From NCBI GenBank assembly GCA_963798325.1, contig CAWCSS010000008.1:1674001-1738000 (forward strand): a stretch of DNA of 64,000 nt, given 5' to 3'. The notes under the pieces were generated by a model that did not search any database, was not told where the DNA came from, and was given only the letters and a program-made list of their open reading frames with translations. This stretch comes from Solirubrobacter sp963798325. Lineage in GTDB: Bacteria > Actinomycetota > Thermoleophilia > Solirubrobacterales > Solirubrobacteraceae. Every line of letters starts with the position of its first letter. Within the stretch, counting starts at the first letter, position 1. Position numbers and translations under genes: made by a program. Below, piece by piece: positions 1 through 8,800 of the stretch.

Positions 1-1
1 G

Positions 2-2125
2 CGGCTCGAGCCCGAGCAGGTGGCGGTCCTGGGCGAGAAGCTCGCCGAGCAAGGCCTGCTGGCCGGCTCCGAGGACAACGCGCCGCCACGGATGAACCCG
101 CTTCTGGCGCTGCGCTGGAAGGTCCTGATCACCGATCCCAAGGTCACCGACCGCCTGACGGCGCCGTTCACCCACCTGTTCCGCCCGTGGCTGATGCTGC
201 CGCTCCTCGCGGGCTTCGCCGTCGTCTTCTGGTTCGTGCTCATCCACAAGGGCGTCGCGTCGGCGACGGCGCAGGCGTTCGGCAACCCGGAGCTGCTGCT
301 GCTCGTGTTCGGCCTCGCGGTCGCCTCGGCGGCGTTCCACGAGATCGGGCATGCCGCCGCGTGCCGTTTCGGCGGCGGCCGGACGGGCGGCATGGGCGCG
401 GGCATCTACATGGTCTGGCCGGCGTTCTACACCGACGTCACCGACGCCTACCGCCTGCCGAAGCGCGCTCGCCTGCGCACCGACCTCGGCGGGATCTACT
501 TCAACATCGTCATCTCCGTCCTCACGCTCGCCGTCTGGGCGGCGACCGGCGCCGACGTGCTGCTGCTCCTGATCGCCCTGCAACTGCTGGAGATCGTCAA
601 GAACCTCTCTCCGGTCATCCGCGCCGACGGCTACCACATCCTCTCCGACGCGACCGGGGTCCCCGACCTCTACGCCCACATCGGTCCGACGCTCAAGCGG
701 CTCCTGCCGTGGAAGCGGCGCGAGCCGTCCGCGCTGACCGGCCGCGCCCGCCTGCTGGTCACCGCGTGGGTCCTGATCATCGTCCCGATCCTGGTCAGCA
801 TGTCGCTGAGCGCGATCCTGCTGTTCCCGAAGCTCGCCGCGTCCACATACGAGAGCGGCTCGGACATCGCGTCGCACATCGCCGACGGCGGCGCGCTCGA
901 CGTCGTGACCGGCCTCGTGCGCCTGTTCGCGCTCGCGCTGCCGGTGCTCGGCGTCGCCCTGATGGCCGAGCGCCTGGTGCGCTCGCGGGTCAAGAAGGCG
1001 TGGGCCTGGAGCGATGGGGATCCCGGCCGTCGCGGGCTGCTCGCCCTCGCCACCGCCGCCATCGTGGGCCTGCTGATCTGGGCCTGGTGGCCGTCCGGCC
1101 AGTACCAGCCGGTCCGGGCGACCGACCGCGGGACGCTCGTCTCCGCGGTCCAGACCGTCCCGGCACCGCAGCGGGCCGTCCGCCCGCCGGCGCCCACGGT
1201 CAAGCTCGCGCCCGGCCGCCACCTCGCGGTGGCGATGATCCCCGAGGGCGGCCCGACCAAGGAGCACCCCGCGATCTTCGTCGTCAAGGGCAAGGAGAAG
1301 GACGAGCCGTCGGTCGTCGTCGTCTCCGACCAGGCGCCGGAGGTCGCCGCCGCTCCCTCGCTGGCGAGTCCCGCGCCCGCAGCCGCGCCGCCGGCGAACA
1401 CGACGGCCACGCCGAGCACGGCCGCCACGGCGTTCCCGATCAAGCTCCCGGACAAGCCAGGCCCGCACGAGTCGCAGGCGCTCGCCGTCAACTCCACCGA
1501 CGGCGGCATCAAGTACGACGTCGCGTATTCCCTCGTGACGGTCAAGGACGGCGAGACGGTCGACGAGAAGAACTCCGCCTACGCCCTCGCGAGCTGCAAG
1601 GCGTGCACGACCGTCGCCGTCTCGTTCCAGCTCGTGCTCGTCGTCGGCCAGAGCGACGTGATCACGCCGGTCAACGTCGCCGAGGCGCTGAACGTCAACT
1701 GCCCGTCGTGCATCACCACGGCGATCGCCGATCAGATCGTCGTGACGGTGAAGTCACAGCCGTCCGAGGAGCTTCTGCGCCGGCTCGACGAAGAGCTGCG
1801 CAAGCTCGACGCGATCAAGGACCTCGGCGCGGGCGGCACCCCGGCGGCGGTCGCGTCGATCGTCGCGCAGGTGCAGAAGGAGATCGAGCAGGAGCTCGCC
1901 GCGAGCGGGCTGACCCCGACCCCGACCCCGACTCCGTCCCCGACGGCAACCGCCACCGCAACCGCGACGAACTCCGCCACTCCCACGGCGACCGCCACCG
2001 GCACACCCGAGGCCACCCAGACCGCGGACGCCACCGCCACCGCGGCACCGACCGACACCCCGGCTGCGACCGAAACGGCCACCCCCACCGCCACAGCGAC
2101 CGAGGCTGCCATCCCGACCCCTTGA
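2..2125 (+). CDS. M50-type membrane zinc metalloprotease, 5' truncated by window edge
   Basis: The reading frame is open from base 2 and the first visible residues (LEPEQVAVLGEKLAEQG) look like the end of an N-terminal winged-helix or PqqD-like part, so the true start lies upstream. Counting from the GTG at 20, the zinc motif HEIGH is at residues 107-111 and a second motif, NLSP...DGY, at about 195-204. This is the HExxH plus N-P-x-D-G pattern of peptidase M50 / peptide zinc metalloproteases. Several membrane segments surround both motifs (roughly 58-80, 90-105, 160-195, 245-270, 300-320, 345-360). The C-terminal third is extracytoplasmic in appearance, with Pro/Ala linkers, two CxxC-like pairs (ASCKAC, NCPSC), and a final tail of about 65 residues made almost only of Thr, Pro and Ala. 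The family processes or exports peptides. The substrate is unknown and no partner is visible. Confidence 0.8.
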   Translation, partial: RLEPEQVAVLGEKLAEQGLLAGSEDNAPPRMNPLLALRWKVLITDPKVTDRLTAPFTHLFRPWLMLPLLAGFAVVFWFVLIHKGVASATAQAFGNPELLLLVFGLAVASAAFHEIGHAAACRFGGGRTGGMGAGIYMVWPAFYTDVTDAYRLPKRARLRTDLGGIYFNIVISVLTLAVWAATGADVLLLLIALQLLEIVKNLSPVIRADGYHILSDATGVPDLYAHIGPTLKRLLPWKRREPSALTGRARLLVTAWVLIIVPILVSMSLSAILLFPKLAASTYESGSDIASHIADGGALDVVTGLVRLFALALPVLGVALMAERLVRSRVKKAWAWSDGDPGRRGLLALATAAIVGLLIWAWWPSGQYQPVRATDRGTLVSAVQTVPAPQRAVRPPAPTVKLAPGRHLAVAMIPEGGPTKEHPAIFVVKGKEKDEPSVVVVSDQAPEVAAAPSLASPAPAAAPPANTTATPSTAATAFPIKLPDKPGPHESQALAVNSTDGGIKYDVAYSLVTVKDGETVDEKNSAYALASCKACTTVAVSFQLVLVVGQSDVITPVNVAEALNVNCPSCITTAIADQIVVTVKSQPSEELLRRLDEELRKLDAIKDLGAGGTPAAVASIVAQVQKEIEQELAASGLTPTPTPTPSPTATATATATNSATPTATATGTPEATQTADATATAAPTDTPAATETATPTATATEAAIPTP

Positions 2126-2189
2126 GCCGCTCGTTCTCTTGCGATCTTCAGGTTCAGCCACCAGAAGGCAAGCGTCCACACCGGTCGCC

Positions 2190-2288
2190 GTGGTCTACGC
2201 CGACCGCACCGGCGGCGCCCTGCCGCTGACGGTGACCTTCTCGAGTTGGGACGTCGGCGACGGCACCGCGCCGTCGACGGACCCCTAG
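2190..2288 (+). pseudogene. Possible remnant of a PKD-type domain
   Basis: Between the M50 gene and the next operon, one frame reads VVYADRTGGALPLTVTFSS and then WDVGDGTAPSTDP before a TAG. The pattern G-x-x-P-L-T-V-T-F-S...GDGT is typical of PKD domains of secreted actinobacterial proteins. The fragment is only about 32 residues, has no convincing start or ribosome site and lacks the rest of the fold. It may be a decayed tail of a former gene. A chance reading of GC-rich DNA cannot be excluded. Confidence 0.22.
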
Positions 2289-2366
2289 CCACCCGTGCGA
2301 AGGTGGCGCGGCGCCCTCGGCGCTTCTCAGAGGGGCGAGTTTTCTCGTTGTCGCCCTCTATGAGGT

Positions 2367-3179
2367 ATGAAGTGGCTGTCAGACCTCGCGCCGTACGCGC
2401 TCCCGCGGGAGTTGCGCTGGGAACCGGCTCTGGCGCGCGCCTCGCCGCGCGCGCCCACCGGGCGCGAGCAGGCGATCCTCTCGGCGCTCGCGCCGTTGCG
2501 GGTGCTGTCGGGCCCGCAGATCCGGCGGCGCTTCATGCCCGCAGCGACGGAGCGCACCACCCGCCACCAGTTGAGTGCGCTGCTCGCCCAGGGCTGGGTC
2601 CGGCGCGCGCACCTGCTCTGCGCGGGCGCCGGCCAGACCCCGCGGTTGTATTGGCTCGACGACGGCGGCGAGACGCCTGGGCCGGCTGAGACGCTCGGAC
2701 TGCTGCGTACCAACGCGTGGCTGTTCGCGTTCGAGCAACTCGCCGAGGTTACGGCTGTCCGGCGCGGCCCCTCCGGGCTGGTCCTCGACATCGGCGGAAG
2801 CGAGTTGCTGCTCGACCTCGAGCGCACACCCCGTCGACAGGCGGTGCGGGCCAAGTTCCGCCGTCACGAAGCGGTGCGCTGCGGCGCGATCTTCGTGTTC
2901 CCGGACGAGCCCAGCGCGATCGCCGCGGCCCGGATCGCCAACGGCATCGTCGGTACCGACGCCCGGCAACGCATGTTCTTCGCCTCTGAGCCTGATGTGC
3001 ACCGCGGGCGCCTGCGCGCGCTGACCCTCGCCCCGTCGCCCGGTCCGTTTCGCCCGTCGCTGCGCGACATCCTCACGGCATTGCCGGAAGTCCCGCAGGA
3101 GCGCAGCTGCTCAGGAAAGCCATCGCTAGGGTCTCGAACCGACTCAGACGCAGCGGGTCAGAGGGAGGCAACGCAATGA
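2367..3179 (+). CDS. Replication-relaxation-like winged-helix protein
   Basis: The 270-residue protein has an N-terminal winged-helix region (about residues 30-90: REQAILSALAPLRVLSGPQI followed by a second helix and an RLYWLDDGG wing). A middle part (LRTNAWLFAFEQLA, then LLLDLERTPRRQAVRAK, then AIFVFPDEPSAIAAA) matches the general pattern of Replic_Relax proteins, which are named after plasmid replication-relaxation factors but are common on actinobacterial chromosomes. It is probably a cytoplasmic DNA-binding protein. Its stop overlaps the start of the next gene as ATGA (3176-3179), so it is the first gene of a coupled set running to 5885. The last 35 residues look unstructured. The regulatory target is unknown. 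Confidence 0.6.
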   Translation: MKWLSDLAPYALPRELRWEPALARASPRAPTGREQAILSALAPLRVLSGPQIRRRFMPAATERTTRHQLSALLAQGWVRRAHLLCAGAGQTPRLYWLDDGGETPGPAETLGLLRTNAWLFAFEQLAEVTAVRRGPSGLVLDIGGSELLLDLERTPRRQAVRAKFRRHEAVRCGAIFVFPDEPSAIAAARIANGIVGTDARQRMFFASEPDVHRGRLRALTLAPSPGPFRPSLRDILTALPEVPQERSCSGKPSLGSRTDSDAAGQREATQ

Positions 3180-4092
3180 ATGATGAGACGGACCCCGACG
3201 GGGCCGCGGTCACCCCTTTCACGACGCGGGGCAGATTGCGAACGACAGCAGCACTCTTGATCGGAGCTCTGATCGCCCCGTCGATAGCAGCAACGGCGGC
3301 GCTCGCCCGCGGCGGTGTCGACCCGGTCATCAATCTCCCGGTCGCTCCGGGCGGTCAGACGGGCGGCGAAGACGACGTCCCGGCGGGCGAGACGCCACCG
3401 GAAGACCAGCCGGATGCGACCACCCCGGCGGGCGAGGTCGAGTTCGGCGTCGCGGAGCAGGCGGTGCGCGATCCAGAAGGTTCCGCGCCCGCGCCGCCGC
3501 CGGTCGAGGCGCCGGAGGTCGCGAACGAGGGGTCGCCGCCGGCACCCGAGCCCACTTCGGCCCCCGCGCCCGAGGCGCCGGTTGCGCCCGCCGTTGAGAC
3601 CTCGGCACCGAGCGCGGAGCCAGTCACCTCCCCGCCCGCCGTTGAGACCTCGGCACCGAGCGCAGAGCCGGTCACCTCCCCGCCCGCGGCGACGGAGCCT
3701 GCCGTCACAGCACCCCCCGGCGCGCCATCGGTCCCGCCGGCTACGCACTCGCGCATGCCCAAGGTGCTGGTCGCTCCCCCGCGCGCGGCGCTCCGCCAGC
3801 CACGTCGCGCGCCCTCGGTGCGATACGCCGCGTCGCGCGTGGTCAGCTGCCGCCGCGGCCGGGTTCCGTGGGGCGGTCACGACGAGCACGGCTCGGAACC
3901 CACTACCTCGTGCGGCCAGGTGACTCGCTTTGGCGGATCGCCCAGCGCCGGCTTGGCGGCCAGGCCTCGACTGACCGCATCAGCGCGCTCGTCGACGCGC
4001 TCTGGCGCCTCAATCACACCCGCATCGGCACTTCCAGCCCAGACCTGCTCCCGGTGGGGATCAGAATCGTCCTCCCGAAGGAGCCGTCATGA
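3176..4092 (+). CDS. Secreted/anchored LysM-domain protein, split by apparent frameshift
   Basis: The ATG overlaps the previous stop. The N-terminus has a hydrophobic segment at about residues 22-45 (signal peptide or anchor), followed by a long Pro/Ala/Glu-rich linker that includes a 16-residue direct repeat (PAVETSAPSAEPVTSP occurs twice). The frame used up to about 3770-3860 then turns into Arg/Ser-rich nonsense. One frame away, a clear LysM domain appears (YLVRPGDSLWRIAQ...LWRLNHTRIG...LLPVGIRIVLP, about 3900-4089). That frame ends in TGA at 4090-4092, overlapping the next ATG exactly as the other genes of this operon do. One missing base in the GC-rich linker explains the picture; a C5 run at 3776-3780 is one candidate site. 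LysM domains bind peptidoglycan, so the intact product would sit on the cell wall. It may be a real mutation, a sequencing error or recoding. Confidence 0.7.
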
Positions 4093-5234
4093 ACCGCTCT
4101 CTTCACGCACTGTTGGTTGCCCTGATGGTGCTGCTCCTATTGCCCGCGACAGGTTCGGCGGCGGCGCTGATCGCCACGGGAACACTGACCGACATGTCTG
4201 GAGCCCCTGCCGGCGGACAGATCCGTGCCTACGGCTGGGTGTTCCCGGAGCGCGGGCAGATACTTGAGATGCCGCTGCTCGGTACGGCGACCGCGGACGC
4301 CGACGGTCGCTTCAGCGTCAGAAGCAACAACGACGAGCGGCTGCGACTTCTTGCGGGGTTGCGCCGCGGATTCGTTGACGTCTTGGTGGTCGGTGACACC
4401 GGCACGTACAACGGCTCGTGGGGCTTCACCGGCTTCGTCGACTCCGCGAATGGGATCGCGCACGTCTCTGCGGCCGAAGCCACCATCGAGGCACGGGCGG
4501 CTGGCGCGGTCGCATCCACCGCCGCGGCGCGCACGCCGGAGATCACGGTCCGAGCCCGCAGCCGGACCGCCTTCACCCGCGCCGCACAGTTCGCCGGTTG
4601 CGACTCGATCCGCCGGATCCGCGCTCGCGGTTCGATGCGCAAGATGACCGTCATCGGCGAGATCAACAACGCCTATAACGACGGTACCCAGGGGATCTTC
4701 GAGTACTCGCGACGGAACACGGCCGAGACGACGATCGGTGCCGCGACCCAACTGGAGAATGGAAGTTGGAGCATCTCCGCCGAGTACACGGTCACCAACA
4801 AGGGCAGCATCCGCTTCCCGCCGTTCGAACGCCGGATCTCGCGGAAGCTGCGGTCGCTGTTCGAATACACGAGGTACGAGGTTCAATCGAGTTCCTGCGC
4901 GGCATGGGGCGAGCCGTACATCCGCGCGACGTCATGGATCGGCGACTACGACTATTCGATCAAGCAAGACGGCATCGACAAGTGCGATGCGCGTTTCCTC
5001 GAGGGCGCAGGTGGCGGTGGGAGATGGGAGCGCACAACCGGCGCGGCGGTGCGGTTCACACGAGCGGTTGAGGCGTTCGGCGTCAATCTCACCGCTCGCA
5101 GCGGGTTCTCCGACAACGTTTCGCTCGCGTACAGATGGGGCGGCGCGGAGGCCAAGAAGCACTACATTTGCGGAGCGGATGGGAAGGCGAGTGCTTTTAC
5201 GACAGGCCGGGTCTTCAGCGGCTCGCGAAAATAG
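4089..5234 (+). CDS. Secreted protein of unknown function
   Basis: The start overlaps the stop of the LysM frame (ATGA). A clean signal peptide covers residues 1-24 (MNRSLHALLVALMVLLLLPA, then GSAAA). Residues about 28-75 (TGTLTDMSGAPAGGQIRAYG...TATADADGRFSV) resemble a carboxypeptidase-regulatory-like beta-sandwich. The rest has several Cys residues (GCDSIRR, SSSCAAWGE, DKCDARF, HYICGAD) that could form disulfides outside the cell. I recognise no catalytic motif. Coupling to a LysM protein and to a membrane-anchored protein suggests a cell-surface assembly. Codon use matches the neighbourhood. Confidence 0.65.
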   Translation: MNRSLHALLVALMVLLLLPATGSAAALIATGTLTDMSGAPAGGQIRAYGWVFPERGQILEMPLLGTATADADGRFSVRSNNDERLRLLAGLRRGFVDVLVVGDTGTYNGSWGFTGFVDSANGIAHVSAAEATIEARAAGAVASTAAARTPEITVRARSRTAFTRAAQFAGCDSIRRIRARGSMRKMTVIGEINNAYNDGTQGIFEYSRRNTAETTIGAATQLENGSWSISAEYTVTNKGSIRFPPFERRISRKLRSLFEYTRYEVQSSSCAAWGEPYIRATSWIGDYDYSIKQDGIDKCDARFLEGAGGGGRWERTTGAAVRFTRAVEAFGVNLTARSGFSDNVSLAYRWGGAEAKKHYICGADGKASAFTTGRVFSGSRK

Positions 5235-5885
5235 TTGAGCGACGCCGTCGTCACGCCCGGCCACGCGACTCGCCCATCGCGCCGGCGGCGGGTCGCGCTG
5301 GCGCTGGGGGCCGGTGTCACGCTCGTTGTCCTCGCCATCGCGATGTGGCTTCTCGTCCAGGGCGGAGGGGCGTCAGCGGAGGGTCCGCTGGCTGGTCGTG
5401 ATACCACCGCGGTGTCGTTCTCGATGCCTGCTGGAGAGCCGTTTGGCTATGGACTTGGACTCGTGTTCAACTCGGGCTCGGTTCCGGTGGTCCTGACGCG
5501 GATTCGGCTGGTCGACCCGACGCCCGGCCTTGAAGTCGTGGGGACGGCGGTCGGTGGACCCGACCGGGAGTTGCTGACGCTCGACCGGGCTCCTGACTGG
5601 CCGTCGAAGGCCTTCACCGACCAGCATGCGGTTGCCGGATTCGTGGTCGCGCCATCGTCGCTTCCGGATGGAGAGCGCGGTGTCGAGTTGCTGTTCGGTT
5701 TGCGTGCCGCACGGCCCGGGAGTTACCAGGCACGCGCGATCGCCGTTGAGTACGCGGTCGGGGAGGAGGAGCACGTCGCCTACGTCCGGCGTGGGGTCAA
5801 CGTGTGCGTCTCCTCGGAGGACAGCGAGCCCGTGAGCGATTGTGCCCTTCCGAGCGGGATGAACGACCCGATCGACGAGCGCTGA
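5235..5885 (+). CDS. Single-pass membrane-anchored protein of unknown function
   Basis: It begins at a TTG directly after the TAG of the previous gene, so it is the last gene of the coupled set. The first 20 residues are basic (RPSRRRRV) and are followed by one transmembrane segment at about 20-42. The extracytoplasmic remainder of about 170 residues looks like a beta-sandwich (PFGYGLGLVFNSGSVPVVLTRIRL). Two cysteines near the end (VNVCVSS, VSDCALP) could pair. No enzyme motif was seen. It ends one base before the convergent beta-propeller gene, with no room for a separate terminator. Confidence 0.6.
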   Translation: MSDAVVTPGHATRPSRRRRVALALGAGVTLVVLAIAMWLLVQGGGASAEGPLAGRDTTAVSFSMPAGEPFGYGLGLVFNSGSVPVVLTRIRLVDPTPGLEVVGTAVGGPDRELLTLDRAPDWPSKAFTDQHAVAGFVVAPSSLPDGERGVELLFGLRAARPGSYQARAIAVEYAVGEEEHVAYVRRGVNVCVSSEDSEPVSDCALPSGMNDPIDER

Positions 5886-5886
5886 G

Positions 5887-8800
5887 CTACTTCTTCTTCT
5901 TCTTGGGCACGCACGTCTTGTACGTGCGCGTCTGGGTGAGGGTCTTGCCGCTCACGGTCGTCATCGTGATCTTCACGGTGAACTTGCCCTTGGGCAGGCC
6001 TCGGAGGTCGACCGGGGCGGTGACCTTCTTGCCCGTGACGGTCTTGACCTTCTTGTTGTTGACGAGGACGACGATCGTCTTGGCCTTCTGGCCTTTCGGG
6101 GCCTTGAGGGTGATGCGGAAGCTGCGGCGGCTTGCGCACCTCTTGGCGGCGGGCAGGCCGAGCGCGGCGGTCTGGGGTGCGGGCGGCTTGGTCGCCGGCG
6201 GCGGGACGGTGGCGACGATCGCCGGTGGGGGGATGACCACGGGTGCGGGCGGGGTCAGGATCACCGGGTCGTCGACGCTGATGGGAACCGGGGCGGCGTC
6301 GTCGTTGCGGATCGTGCCGGTCGCTTCGGCGGTGCCGAGGGTGGCCGCGAAGGGGTTGGAGAGGCGCACGACGACGGTCTCGTCGGCTTCGTAGGTGGTG
6401 TCGCCCTTGACCGGGATCTCGATGAACGCGTCACCGAGGGGCATGACGACCACCGAGCCGCTGCTCGGAGCGAAGTCCTCGCCCGCCGTGGCGGTGCCTC
6501 CGGCGACCGACCATGACACGTTCGAGACGTCCGGAGCGTCGGCCGGAAAACGCGTCAGCGGGAAGCGCAGGACCGCGCCGTCGGCGTTGCCCTCGACCAC
6601 CGAGCCGGGGCCGATCGAGATGGCCGGCGGGCCTGGGCGGCCGTCGTCGTCGGTGATCGACCCGGTGGCCTCGGGCTCGGAGAGGACAGCGCCGTCGGCG
6701 GCGGTGAGCCGCAGGCCGAAGGTCTCCGGCTGCTCCGCCACGGCGTCCTGGGTGATCGGGACGCTCACGGTCGCGGAGGACTGGCCCTGGGCGATCGTCG
6801 CGGTTCCGGTGCGGGCGGTGTAGTCCGCGCCCGCCTTCGCGGAGTCGTCGAACGTCGTGTACTGGATCGTCGTCGACCGTACGGCGGGGGAGAGGAGCTC
6901 GAGCGTGAAGACGGCGTTGGCGTCTCCCTCCTTGACCGCGTCGCCTGAGACCCGGACGCCCGGCCCGGGGGCGGGCTCGTTGGTCGGCACGACGCGGAAC
7001 AGCGCGAGGCCGCTGCCGCGGGACGGGTCGTCGTACGGCCCGACGCCGAAGTAGACGTGCTTGCCGTCGGGCGTGACGCTCACGACGTACGGCACGCTGT
7101 CGAGCCCGCGCGCGGTCGCGCAGTCGCCGGTCGTCAGCGGCTCGGAGGCGAGCGAGCGGCGCAGGCCGTTGTAGCAACCGGTCATCGACAGGGACCCTGC
7201 CGAATCGCGGCTCAACGCGACGACGCCCCCGAGCGTGTACTTGGCTGACGAGGGCGGGTCGGCGGAGTTGCGCCCGAAGTTGCCGCCCGCCACGAGCAGG
7301 GCGCCGTCCGGCGTCACGGCCAGGTCCGAGAGCGCACGCAGCGCGTAGCTGCCCACCCGGCACTGCCCGGCGGAGCCCGTCTCGGTGATGCAGCCGTTCG
7401 GCACGGCGCGCTCGCTCAGCAGACCGGTCGTCGTGTCGCGGTCGACGATCGCGATCCCCTTCTGGTCACCGAGGATGTAGAGCTGCTTGCCGTCGGGCGA
7501 GATGGTCCAGGACTTGATCAGGCCGATCGCGCGGGCGTTCCGGCACGAGCCGGCGCTGTGCGGGCCGTTGGTCCAGGCGATGCAGCCGTCCTTGGCCGTG
7601 GGGGCCGCGCGACGCGTGAGCGTGCCGTCGGCCGCGCGGTCGAACAGGGTGATCGCGTCGGTTGTGCCCGCCTGCACGCTGTAGGCCCCGCCGACGTACA
7701 CGTGGCTCGAGTTGGGCGCGAAGACCATCCGGTTCATCTTGTTCGTCCCGGTGGCGACCGCGCAGAGGTTGTCGTTGCCGGCGGTCGACTCGAGGTCGCC
7801 GTCGTTGGACAGGCACGCCTTCCCGGGGTGCACCGTCACGTTGCCGGTGGCCGGGTCGCGGTCGAAGGTCGTGATGAACCGCTCCGAGACCACGTAGACG
7901 TTCTTGCCGTCGGGCGCCACGTGGATCGAGTACAGGCCGCGCAGGCTGCGCACGACCGTGCAGACCGGCGCCGTGCCGTTGACGCTGAAGCAGCCCGGCC
8001 GCTTCGTCAGCGCGCCCGTGGCGGGGTCGCGATCGAAGCTCACGAACCCGCCCGTCGCGATGCCACCGAGCGAGGAGCTGCCGGCGTAGAGCGACTTGCC
8101 ATCGGGGCTGATGGCCATGTTCAGCAGCACCGACTCGTCCTCGAACGCGCTGCACCCGGAGATCACCGGCCGCGACCGGCATCCCGTCGGCAAGCTCGCC
8201 AGAACCCCCGAGGACGGATCACGCGAGAGCCCGACCATCGCGTTCCACTTCGGCGTATCGAGCGGGTTGTAGGAGGTCGTGTAGACGTGCTTGCTGTCAG
8301 GAGAGACGAGCACGTTGTCGGGGCTCGACTGCCAGCCGTTGTTCAGGCGCCCGATGCCCGGCGCGACCTTGCAGCGCCCGGCGGTGGTCGCGTCCCCGGC
8401 ATCCTCGCGGCCGTCGAAGGTCAGACAACCCTCGTCCCCCGGGAGCTGAGCGAGCCCTGGGGGCGGCGGCTGCGTGATGATCCCGATCCCGCTCAGCGCC
8501 GCCGAATCCGGGCTCGTCGCGCTGCCCGTGGACGCGATGTCGAGCGTCGCGTTCAGATACGCCTTCCTCGTCGGCGTGAACGCCACGCCCACCGTGCAGC
8601 TCGCGCCGACGGCCAGCGTCCCAGAGCAGGTATTCGACGTGATCGCGTAGCTCGACGCGTCAGGCCCGCCGATCGACACGCCGGAGATCGGCATCGGCGT
8701 CGTGCCGTCGTTCTTGACCGTGGTCGTCTTCGCCGCGGCCGTCTGGCCGACCTCCTGCACGAAGAAGTCGATCGGGCCGGGCGTGAACGTCGTCCGCACG

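Noticed and set aside
1915..2122. ACC/GCC-rich tract at the end of the M50 gene as a DNA repeat array
   Set aside because: It is an in-frame Thr/Pro/Ala-coding tail with irregular units, not a regular tandem array or CRISPR.
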